This document shows positions 9,508 through 19,879 of a stretch of 64,000 nt of DNA, piece after piece. Source of the DNA: Coffea arabica (taxonomy: Eukaryota; Streptophyta; Magnoliopsida; Gentianales; Rubiaceae); NCBI RefSeq assembly GCF_036785885.1, contig NC_092330.1:4498525-4562524 (forward strand). The letters are read 5' to 3'. A program made the position numbers and the translations under genes. Numbering within the stretch: position 1 is the stretch's first letter; each line of letters begins with the position of its first letter. The notes beneath the pieces were generated by a model. That model was not told the DNA's origin. It worked only from the letters and a program-made list of their open reading frames with translations, and did not search any database.

Positions 9508-11012
9508 CTATATGAGATTTTTTAACCGACGCATACCAATATTTTTCACCAGTTTCCCAAACGTAGCAGTCGGCAAATCCTTGGTAAACAAATCTGCCAA
9601 ATTATTATCCGATCGGATTTGTAGCACATCAATCTCACCATTCTTCTGCAAATCATGAGTAAAGAAGAATTTGCGTGAAATGTGTTTCGTCATATCTCCC
9701 TTAATATATCCTCCTTTTAATTGAGTTATACAAGCTGCATTATTTTCATATAAAATAATTGGAGGAATTTTCTTCTCGAATGATAACCCACAACTTTTTC
9801 GGATGTAGTGGGTCATTGATTTTAGCCAAATGCATTCTCGACTGGCTTCATGAATTGCTATTATTTCAGCATGATTTGATGAAGTGGCAGTTAAGCAATG
9901 TTTTGTAGAACGCCAAGAAATGGCTGTTCCGCCACAAGTAAAGAAATAGCCAGTCTGAGATTGTGCTTTATGTGGGTCAAACAAATACCCAGCATCAGCA
10001 TATCCAAGCAACTCAGGTTTAGATTTATTTGAATAAAACAAACCAAGATCAATTATTCCTTGGAGATAGCGAAAAATGTGTTTAATGCCATTCCAATGTT
10101 GTTTTGTAGGCGATGAACTGAATCTTGCTAATAAATTCACAGCAAATGATATATCTGGCCTTGTACAATTAGCAAGATACATAAGTGCACTAATTGCACT
10201 GAGATATGGTACTTCAGGACCAAGTATCTTTTCATGTTCCTCTTGTGGCCTAAAGGGATCCTTATAAGGATCCAATGATCTGACGACCATTGGGGTACTT
10301 CATGTATGTGTTTTATCCATACGGAACCGCTTTAATACCTTTTAGGTATAAGCAGTTTGGTGAACAAAAATTTCACCTTATAAATGCTCAATTTGTAAAC
10401 CAAGACAGAATTTTGTCTTTCCAAAATTTTTGATCTCAAATTCTTTCTTCGAATATTGGACAGCCTTTTGGATCTCTTCAGGAGTTCCAATCGAATTGAG
10501 ATCATCAACATATATCGCAATAATCACAAAATTTGACCCATTTTCTTGATTAAAACACATGGACATATTGGATCATTGGTATAACCTTCTTTAGTTAAGC
10601 ATTCATTGAGGCGGTTATACCATATACGTCCAGATTGTTTGAACCCATACAAAGACTTTTGTATTCTAATAGAATATGCATCTCTAGAATTTGATTTACA
10701 TGCTTCAGGCATGTTGAATCCTTCAGGGATTCTCATGTAAATATTATTGTCAAGATTCCCATACAAATAAACAATGACAACGTCCATTAGACGCATATCA
10801 AGTTTTTCATGCACTGCAATACTCACAAGATATCTAAATGTGATCGTATCCACTACAGGTGAATACGTTTCATCATAATCAAATCCAGGCCTTTGTGAAA
10901 AGCCTTGGGCTACAAGTCTTGCTTTATATCTTACTATTTCATTCTTTTCATTTTGGCCAATCATTTCTATGCCGACATTCATCAACCGATCTATATTCAT
11001 GATCCTCATCAA
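9508..11012 (-). pseudogene. pol: Copia RT-RNase H of unit C (frameshifted)
   Basis: Minus-strand RVT_2 with RPGFDYDETYSPVVDTITF, MDVVIVYLYGNLDNN, SLYGFKQSGRIWYNRL and the YVDD box, followed by copia RNase H (ISWRSTKHCLTATSSNHAE, GDMTKHISRKFFFTHDL, LADLFTKDLP). A 1 bp loss in the T-run near 10543 shifts the frame, and a TAA at about 10342 replaces the Gln codon of the TQKVLKR motif. Upstream (about 11013-11412) lies a Pro/Glu-rich linker with stops, reaching the inversion junction near 11412. RNase H is the best preserved in the block. Confidence 0.87.
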
Positions 11013-11412
11013 CTTTTATAATATCAAGTGCTACATTTTATTAGGCTCTAATTAACTTTTCTATAATTTCATTCTCTTCAGGAGTTGGCTCTTCGGGAGC
11101 TGGCTTTTCGGGAGCTGACTCTTCAGGAGCGACCTCTTCAGGAGGTTAAATTTTGTCATGACATTTATTTAATCTCCGGAGATATTTGAAATCAATATAT
11201 ACCTTATATAGGTAGGCCAGCCTTTATTTGTAGCACTTGTACATGTCCTTCAGGGATATCAATTTTAACAAGAGTATTTCCTGCAAGAATAGTTGATTTA
11301 ATAACTCTTCTGGAGTCGGTAACTTTCTTCAAATGAAGAATTTCTTGAACTTCTAGTTCACATTAGTTTATACGAGGATCGAGGAATCCAATTTTCAGAT
11401 GATTTCCTTTCG

Positions 11413-12780
11413 GATGAAACGTATTCACCTGTAGTGGATACGATCATGTTTAGATATCTTGTGAGTATTGCAGTGCATGAAAAACTTAATATACGTCTGA
11501 TGGACGTTGTCACTGCTTATTTGTATGGGAATCTTGAAAATAATATTTACATGAAAATCTTTGAAGGATTCAACATGCCTGAAGCATGTAAATCAAATCC
11601 TAGAGATGTGTATTCTATTAGAATACAAAAGTCCTTGTATGGGCTCAAGCAATTTGGACGTATGTGGTATAACCGCCTCAATGAATGTTTAACTAAAGAA
11701 GGTTATACCAATGACCCAATATGTCCATGTGTTTTTATCAAAAAAAATGGGTCAAATTTTGTGATTATTGCTATATATGTTGATGATTTCAATTTGATTG
11801 GAACTCCTGAAGAGATCCAAAAGGCTGTCCAATATTTGAAGAAAGAATTTGAGATCAAAGATTTTGGAAAGACAAAATTCTGTCTTGATTTACAAATTTG
11901 AGCATTTAGAAGGTAAATTTTTTTTCACCAAACTGCTTATACCCAAAAGGTATTAAAGCGGTTCCGTATGGATAAAACACATACATTAAGTACCCTAATG
12001 GTTATCAGATCATTGGATACTTATAAGGATCCCTTTAGGCCACAAGAGGAACATGAAGAGATACTTGATCCTGAAATACCATATCTCAGTGCAATTAGTG
12101 CGCTTATGTATCTTGCTAATTGTACAAGGCCAGATATATCATTTGCTGTGAATTTATTAACAAGATTCAGTTTCTCGCCTACAAAACGACATTGGAATGG
12201 CATTAAACACATTTTTCGCTATCTCCAAGGAACAATTGATCTTGGTTTGTTTTATTCAAATAAATCTAAACCTGAGTTGCTTGGATATGCTGATGCTGGA
12301 TATTTGTCTGACCCATATAAAGCACGATCTCAAACTGGCTATCTCTTTACTTGTGACAGAACAGCCATTTCTTGACGTTCTACAAAACAATCCTTAACTG
12401 CCACTTCATCAAATCATGCTGAAATAATAGCAATTTATGAAGTCAGTCGAGAATGCATTTGGTTAAGATCAATGACCCACTACATCCGGAAGAGTTGTGG
12501 GTTATCCTCCGAGAAGAAAATTCTTCCAACTATTTTATATGAAGATAATGCAGCTTGTATAGGTCAATTAAAATGAGGATATATTAAGGGAGATAGGACG
12601 AAACACATTTCACCGAAATTCTTCTTTACTCATGATTTGTAGAAGGATGGTGAGATTGATGTGTTACAAATCCGATCGGATAATAATTTGGCAGATTTGT
12701 TTACCAAGGCTTTGCCGACTGCTACGTTTGGGAAACTGGTGAAGAATATTGGTATGTGTCGGTTAAAAGATCTCATATAA
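11413..12780 (+). pseudogene. pol: Copia RT-RNase H, plus-strand 3' part of composite
   Basis: Plus-strand pol begins abruptly at DETYSPVVD (11413), exactly where homology with the minus-strand RT meets the inversion junction. It includes MDVVTAYLYGNLENN, the YVDD box, LANCTRPDISFAVNLL and the RNase H end LFTKALPTATFG, finishing with TAA (12778-12780). Damage: an extra T after LQI near 11898 shifts frame, a Trp-to-TGA change lies at 12373-12375, and further stops follow. Fingers and integrase are missing. Confidence 0.87.
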
Positions 12781-12910
12781 TGTTTGCATCAAGGGGAGAA
12801 TTTATTACACAAAAATAGTGTACTCTTTTTCCTTCACTAGGGTTTTTGTCCCACTGGATTTTTCCCTAGTAAGGTTTTAACAAGGCATATTCTTTGTGTA
12901 ATAGACATCC

Positions 12911-12919
12911 AAGGGGGAG
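12911..12919 (+). other. Polypurine tract of copia element
   Basis: AAGGGGGAG immediately precedes the 3' LTR (TGTTATG at 12920), the expected plus-strand primer position. Confidence 0.8.
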
Positions 12920-13319
12920 TGTTATGAAATAATGATAAGATATGGATGTCCATTGGTATTCTCTAGATGTGGCTGTCCGTTGATATTCTCAAGAAGGATT
13001 ACAAGATGAAGATGTCCATTTGTATTCTCAAGATGATAGTTATATGTATTCTTCCTAGATTCATTGGTACATTGGATGAACTCATTTATGGATGTATTTG
13101 ATGTACTAAATTCATGTATTTGTATTTAATAGGGTTCATGTACATTTTGATCTTGGATCACCTATATATAGGGGTGTATCCTACTTCATTTGTAACCTTG
13201 GAAACCTTGGAAACCTGGAAGTACTTTGATCGGTAAATATAATAATTCTATCTCTCTTTTCTTCTCACTCTACTATTTCAATCCTTACGTTGGGAATTTA
13301 TTTTATTAGTTTCACAACA
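12920..13319 (+). repeat. 3' LTR of copia composite (400 bp)
   Basis: TGTTATG to CACAACA, followed by TACAA (13320-13324), the duplicate of the bases before the 5' LTR. It contains the TATA core CTATATATAG at 13162-13171. Confidence 0.9.
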
Positions 13320-13479
13320 TACAATGCATTTTAACATGTTATACTTGGACCGGCTGATCAAGAGGATTGCAGATGAATTGGCACAAAGTTGAACATATCA
13401 AACTGGCTAGTGTTGGCAAAATAAACTACACTAGAAGTTTCAATCAATTATTGTCATTAAATTATCTAGATTGAATAGA

Positions 13480-13800
13480 CGATATAAACCAAAGTATTGA
13501 CTACGAACGTTAGAAATTTTAATTTGGGGATAAAAATTATGATATCCTTGTATTTAGTGGTTTATTGAGAAATAATGTTTAAAAGGTAAGAAATTAAGTG
13601 GAGGATTTAAAGATGGAAAATATATTCTAAGGAAGGCTAAGAAAAAAAGGATTTTCAAATCCATTGCTTACCTAAAGTATCTAGTGGGACCACTAATTAC
13701 CGTAGAAGTTTTAATAAACACCTAACTAAATGGATAAACACCTAACTAAATTGATAATCTTAAATGGAATACTATGAGTATATAAAAGGAAGAAATAGAA
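13480..13800. repeat. Dispersed repeat, first copy (pair at 28463-28720)
   Basis: CCAAAGTATTGACTACGAAC, AAATTAAGTGGAGGATTTAA and TAGAAGTTTTA blocks recur in the same order and orientation at 28463-28720. No coding potential. 13325-13479 and 13801-14557 hold no recognised feature; weak short ORFs there look random. Confidence 0.7.
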
Positions 13801-14557
13801 TGATCATACGAAAAAGTAAAAGCACTCCCTTCATTCTTGTTCTTCTATTAGCATAGTTGACAAATTATCCTATAATAATTTGGTAATTGACAGACGAGTG
13901 TTATAAACTTTGTACCGGAATGTTGGAGTAGAGCTGGAGAAAATACGTCTCGCAATTTGCGGAGAATTTGGTGATTTAACAGCACTTGGGTGTGAATAGA
14001 TCTTGTTGAAAAAAGTCTCCTAATCTACCCTTTCAATTTGGCAACTTGAAGATTTAACACTACTTGGAGGCTTGAGGAACTTGAGCAACGCGTAACAAAC
14101 TGTGCTAAATTTCAGGACTTGTGGATCAAAAAAAGTAGAACGATTGTAAAATTTCAAGAACTTGAACCTTTGATAATGATGTGATGTAGAGCTCCAAATA
14201 GGCCTATCAGTTGGACCATCTAAGTTGAATTTTAATAAATTCAAATTTGACTCATATATAGTTAGTACATTTTTGAATTAATGGAGTGGAGCAACAAAGC
14301 CTCCTTGCCCATACTAACGCTTTTAGACAAGCTAATGGTTCCGCTTGAACTGCAGATTCCACAAAATTACAAACATTTTATTTAGTGAGTTTGTGTATTA
14401 CCTGACCATGAGAATTTAAAACTACGAAACCAATACTACCACTCATCAACTGAGCATCAAATGACCCATTTGTGACAATAGTGATGCAATGTGTTTATTT
14501 GGATATGTAATTATTAATTATATATACCAAAGTATATATGTATTATATATATATATA

Positions 14558-15930
14558 TGACAGGTGTCGAACCTGTTCAAAAATAAAGAACCTAATTGCC
14601 ACCAAAAAGTCTAATGAATTATTAAATTGAGTACAATGGCAAGCAGGGTCGTTTCCTCAGGGACCGAAGAAAATTCGCTCCTTTTCAAGTCAAAGAGAAA
14701 CGGGGGTTTTGAGAATTAAATGCTAACGAATTATTAACCAAATTAATCAACTGTGAAAATTAATTAAGAGAGACAAATAATGGGAAAAACTCTAGCTAAG
14801 GATACACTTCAGAAGTGGTTCAGGTAACTAATCATTGATGCAGTTATAATTTCAACATTCATTAATAAACAGGTTTTAACTGCCGATACGATCTGACAAT
14901 CAATTCCTCCATACTGTTTCGATAGTCAAGGTACGACCATTAACTATTTTCCTAATTTAGGAATAACCCTAGGTATGACTTTAGAATTTAATTCCTCAAT
15001 TGCATTAGAAATTAGAGAAATCCTGTTCTAATCAATAAAAACGCTAGGAGGGTTTATTTAAATTAGATCGTGCGTTTTCCTGACACAAATCTAATTATGT
15101 CAGTTGCTACCGGGATTAGAGTAGTCAAACAATTACGGATCCAACTATTCTAATTAGCAAATATATTATGTGAATAATTAAATATTGCGTACCTATTTAA
15201 TCATACACAATAATCTTAACCTATAAAAGCAGAAATCTTGCAAATACCAATAAGTAGAAGAAACAAATAAAATCAGTTAGATCTCATAGTGATAGCTGAA
15301 CCAAATCTGCAGTTGTCCCTTGACTAGAGAATACGAAATTAGTTTTCCATTAATAGAGAACAAGCCACGCAAGAAGAATCTGTTGGAAGCTTACAATCCT
15401 TGTTTTTCTTAATTGTCGCCGAAGAAAAAAACTAAGTCTTTTCCTCCTAAAACGAAAGCCTTCCGCCACCCTAAATCTCCTTTCTTCGCGGCCCTCTCCC
15501 AAAGGAATGAGAGCCCCTCATGATCTAGAATCCAAGTCTATTAGAACTTTTCTAATCTGTAATCTAACAGATTTCCTAATAACAAATATCACCAAAAAAA
15601 ATATTTTAGTTTCTGATAGTACTCAACTACTAAATAGAAAAGGGCAATAAGTATTCCAGCATAGCCACGGACTTGAAATCCACAATTCTTTGGAAACTGT
15701 CCACGTGCGCGTGAGATCCCAACAATCCAGTTTTGGAAATATGACTGGAGCGCGCCCAGGTCTAACTGTCAAACGGTCTTTACGAAGGTTGATTTTCAGC
15801 ACCTTTTTTCACCAATTTCTGCAAGTAGCACCAAACACAAAACCTAAGTAGAATCCACCAAATGGCGCAGTATTTAGCCCGAACAATTAGGAAATATTAA
15901 TGAAATAACCCACTAAAATGTACCCTATCA
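14558..15930 (-). mobile_element. Solo LTR of a gypsy/LARD-like element (1.37 kb)
   Basis: The block starts TGACAGGTGTCG and ends TACCCTATCA, i.e. TG...CA on either strand, and lies inside an (AT)n tract, so ATATA-type flanks exist on both sides. On the minus strand it starts TGATAGGGTACATTTTAG, and near its 3' end it has the GTCCCTGAGG-type segment typical of LARD/Tat-Athila LTR ends. No internal region or second LTR is present, so it is a solo LTR left by LTR-LTR recombination. There are no ORFs of note. Confidence 0.65.
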
Positions 15931-18900
15931 ATATATATATATATATATATATATAGCTATAGATTAATGGGCCGAACCTATATTTGGTTTGAACTTAATA
16001 AGGTCCAACCTCAGTTCACATTTAATTCAGGTATAATATATTGGTCGAATCTCAATTCATTCCAATAAAACGGTTAGACTCATCGAATTGTTTATTGTAT
16101 CAAACAGGTTGATTGGCTTGATCCCATTGATAGTCCTAGCTCCAAGGATTTGAAAGATTGAACTCCAAGAATTCGAGTGTCGAAAAACGTAAATCCCTTG
16201 GAGGAACTTGATGAAACTTAGGATTTGAGGATGACTTCAAAGACTTAAGGGATTCAATCCAGATTTGAGAGACATGACCATACTTTGTCTTGAAGCCTAT
16301 CTCTGCAACTTGTTTCTCTCAGTCCCATAATTAAAGGCAACATATTGGGTTGGACCATTTGGCCCATTGAAATGGTCCAAAACATTTTTAGTGGACTTCA
16401 ATTAATTTAAAGTATAGCCTCTAGTTTGGACCGAAATCCAATAAGGCCCAATTACTTGTTTTACAAATGAATGGGGTTTAACTTAGGTTACCCATTTAAT
16501 TAACTGATAAAGAAAATACATCTAATTATAAGTTAATAATATTATATATGCTGATAGCATTTACTATTCTATAATAGCTGAATGCATGACACACATAAAT
16601 TTAGATTTCAAAGTCAAACTCAGATTCATTGATATGAATCCAAACCTGACAATTTATACACTATTAGAGTATAGAAAAATTAATGCTTTAATTATTTGTG
16701 AGACTAATTAGATGCCAAAATTTCGATGTCCGACTAGGATCTGGATTAAATCAATTGCAGCAATAGTGAATGGGCACCTTTAACTATAATTAAGTTTGAA
16801 TTGGAAAGCATTTTATAATAGTATCAATATATATATATATATAGTAAATCTTATATATACTGACAGTGCATGCACTATTATCGTTGGATCCATGACACGT
16901 GCAAAAATTGAATTTTAAATTCAAATTTTGTATAATTGTCATTCATCTAACACTGACAATATAACGCTAATAATGCACTGAAAGATTAATCCATATATAA
17001 TTTATACGTGTAAGACTTGGAGTCTATGGAATTTGCTTCTGCCTTCTATGGGATTGGAAGAATTTACGGGAAGATGGTCCGAGCACTCGTCGGATACAGT
17101 TGCACTCAGTCAACTTTTAAACTCAAGCTCGTACGGCGTTAACTAATGACTGAGCTTAATTTCTGTGGATTACTCACACCAGATAAATGTTATTAAGTGA
17201 AGCTAGTATACATTAAACTTATAATTTGATTTGTTTAGTTTAGACTTAAAGAAACTATGATTCTGGTTGAATTCAATTGAATTAATGAGAAATACAGCAG
17301 TGATGCCCAATATTTGGCCTGTGTGCCAAATTGGTTTCCAATATTTTGACCAAAACAAATTTAGTCACCAAAGTTTTTAATTTTAGGCAGATTTAGGACG
17401 ACTAAAGGAAATTGTTTTAACTCTGCATTTTTGGTCCCTAATGTTTTTATTTTGAATCATATATTTTTCTAAATTTTAAATGATGATATTAAGGATTTTA
17501 TCATTAATTGAGATGCAAATTAGAATGAAATAGTATTCAATGAGTAATAAGAATTCTAATTAAACTTCTTTTCTTCTTTTTTATTTTATTTATTCATGCT
17601 ATTAATATACCATATGTTTCTTTTCTTTTGAATAGTTAGTCTTTGGTATAATATACGTATATTATTGTTTCTCACTATTAATAATTAATTGATAATCAGT
17701 ATTATTATTTATATTTATAATTATAATTAAAAATTAATTAAATATTCCTTTAAAATATAATGAATATATACTTTTTGTAAATTAAATTGATCTTTTTTTG
17801 GCATTTTAATAGGTTATCAATTGATTTTGAAATAAATTTGACATTTTTTACACATTATATATAACATTAAATTATCATCAAGGTACATAAATATTAAAAT
17901 AAATACATTAAAAAGACAATGTTGGAACCTTAGATTTTAATTACCAAGAAAGACAACAAAAACTAAAAAGATAGTTTTCTTAAGAATTTCTAAAATTACT
18001 TCATATTTATACCTACCTTCACTAGTTTCTATAAGTACAATGCCTAACATTTAATTAAGTTTTTAATTATCATTAGAAATAAAATGATAAAACTCATTAT
18101 CAATTAATTACTAATAGTGTGAAACAATAATATACATATACACTAAAATGTCTATAAATTAATTCCTTTGGGAGCATACAAATTCTATTAATTTAGAGAG
18201 GTATTAATTAATCGATAAATTAATAATTTATTAATATGTCAAATATACTTATAATTATATCTAAAGAATATTAATCAATCCATATCTACTTGATTTGTAA
18301 GTATAATTTAATTCTATTAATATCTACATAATCGATATCATTTTTGTATTATCAAGATGCCAAAAAGATTTAGGAATACTAAGTAATAGATGTCAAAAAG
18401 ATAGATGCCCACATGCATGTCGGGTGCTCTCTATTATATTCACTCACATAATGCTTTATGCATTTGATCAGTCATGGTTGATTTTGGACGATATTCAGTT
18501 AGATTTAAGTTTTAAGAAAAAACAAGTAACAATAGACTTATATTTTAGGAAAATGTAATATGAAATTTTAGTTAATTATTAATTATTATATGAATGGGAC
18601 CAAAGGACTATATAAGGTTTTCAAAAAATTACTATCTTATTATTTTATCACAATTATTAATTTAGCTTGTTAGCCTAAGTAGGGACTAAAAAAATTATTA
18701 TTTAATAGAAGTTATTAATTTATCGAATATTATTTTTTGACTTTCAACGTAAACCTCTGATATTTGTGTGTGTATGTATATGTATGTATGTATTCTTTAT
18801 AAACTTTGCTGCAAGAACCTGGATAAATAGTCATTTAACTAGTCGTTAGTATCCACCGTTATTTCATGTATTATTGGTAAATTTCTTTCAATTGCACGAC

Positions 18901-19082
18901 AACCATTGAATTTTACTAATTCTTAATAGCTTTTCATAGTTTGTCATTTCTTTATTAATACAACTTGGCAAGTAGTATGAAGGGCAAATCTGGTACAAAT
19001 TTCTCATCTCACTCCTTACAAAAAAAAATTTAATGGTAAATTTTCTGGTATGGACTGAATGTGCAACACAAACCTTATGTTC
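15931..19082. other. AT-rich intergenic DNA without recognised gene
   Basis: Apart from the MITE-like repeat near 16845, this stretch is AT-rich with only short random frames. Low-complexity TGTATG runs lie near 18770-18790. No promoter or RNA gene could be supported. Confidence 0.6.
16845..16996. repeat. MITE-like repeat, copy 1 (others at 54043-54337)
   Basis: It opens AGTAAATCTTATATATACTG and closes with a GATTAATCC end; the interior has CACTATTATCG and TTTTAAATTCAAATTTT. The two copies near 54043-54337 share the terminal GTAAATCTTATATACAC / GTATATAAGATTAAT arms, so this is a dispersed small fold-back family. Confidence 0.6.
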
Positions 19083-19168
19083 AAGGGTGGTAAGTGCTAT
19101 TTTTTAAACTACAAGGGAGGTAAGTGCTAGTGTAAGAAACCTCAGGGGAGGTTTATGCAATTTCCCAA
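19083..19168 (-). repeat. Terminal part of MITE family (mate at 24151)
   Basis: CAGGGGAGGTTTATGCAATT is the reverse complement of the AATTTCATAAACCTCCCCGG type start at 24151. The GGGAGGTAAGTGCTAGTG block mirrors CACTTGCCTCCC there. It is a dispersed element end; the other boundary was not resolved. Confidence 0.55.
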
Positions 19169-19430
19169 ACTTATATGTTGGTCTGCCCCTTCCAAGAATG
19201 ATTCCAACTGAACACTGGGGAGGGTGTGTTTTATTGGAACTCCGCTGTGAAACAAATGCGTGTGGAGAATAAAGGGGTGAACCTCTTTTGGCAAAGGCCC
19301 TTGACATCTCTCAAATTGAAGTTGAAGTTGATGTAGAAACTGTCCTATCTCCAATGCTGACATAAATATGCTGCTTTTCTTGTGGACTGTCGGCTCCTGA
19401 TTTCATCCTTCGAAGGGGTCCACCTCAACC

Positions 19431-19592
19431 ATGTTTATTTACAGAGAAGGAAACCAAGCGGCTGATGCTTCAGCAAAGTTAGGCTGTGATCAAACTGTTT
19501 CTTTTGTCTCGCATTTTGTTTGGCCTCCAGAAATTATATCTATTCTGGATAGAGACATTAGGGCCATGAGTACCCCACCCCATGTTTTGTAA
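19431..19592 (+). pseudogene. LINE RNase H tail fragment
   Basis: A 53-codon frame (MFIYREGNQAADASAKLG ... STPPHVL stop) matches the end of the RVT_3-type RNase H domain of plant LINE ORF2, where YREGNxxADxLAKLG is the usual motif. An A-run at 19636-19647 follows the stop by about 45 bp. The fragment is a 5'-truncated LINE insertion on the plus strand; its 5' limit (perhaps about 19340-19390) and target duplication were not found. Confidence 0.75.
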
Positions 19593-19715
19593 TTGAGAAA
19601 CTTTAATCTTAATTCAATTTCTTTTATTATCAAATTAAAAAAAAAAAGAAGGAAATGATGTAATTTCGGTAACGACTAAATTAAAAATACAAAAGAAAAA
19701 AGCACCATGGATACT

Positions 19716-19821
19716 TTTTTTTTTAATCAAGCAAGGCAAAATATATTAAAAGAAGCAAGATTACAAACGTACGTAAAATAGGATGGATCTGACAGTATTA
19801 ATAGTAGTCTTGGCAGAATGG
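19716..19821 (-). mobile_element. 106 bp LINE tail insertion with 14 bp target duplication
   Basis: GCACCATGGATACT (19702-19715) and GCACAATGGATACT (19822-19835) bracket a segment that begins with a T-run and contains ATATATTAAAAGAAGCAAG. On the minus strand this is a short 3' end with a poly-A tail: a severely 5'-truncated LINE. It lies just 3' of the UGT stop codon, in its probable 3' flank or UTR. Confidence 0.7.
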
Positions 19822-19879
19822 GCACAATGGATACTGATCAGTGTTTATACTGTGCAAAAGTGTATGAGATAGTTCCTTC

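Larger units (their letters stand above)
757..13319 (+). mobile_element. Composite Ty1/copia retrotransposon array with internal inversion
   Basis: The block starts with a plus-strand LTR (757-1148), ends with a plus-strand LTR (12920-13319), and is flanked by the 5 bp direct repeat TACAA (752-756 and 13320-13324), as expected of one LTR-element integration. Inside, plus-strand leader, gag and protease (1149-2872) and plus-strand RT, RNase H and polypurine tract (11413-12919) enclose an inverted block of about 8.5 kb. Read on the minus strand this block is RT-RNase H-LTR, LTR-gag-PR-RT-LTR, partial LTR, LTR-gag. Re-inverting it turns everything into three head-to-tail elements. No integrase core is recognisable in any copy, and every pol segment carries stops or frameshifts, so the block is not autonomous. 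Confidence 0.85.

Noticed and set aside
19104-19363. Two minus-strand frames of about 70 codons near the UGT
   Set aside because: They overlap a MITE end and a LINE fragment; no homology or start context supports a gene.
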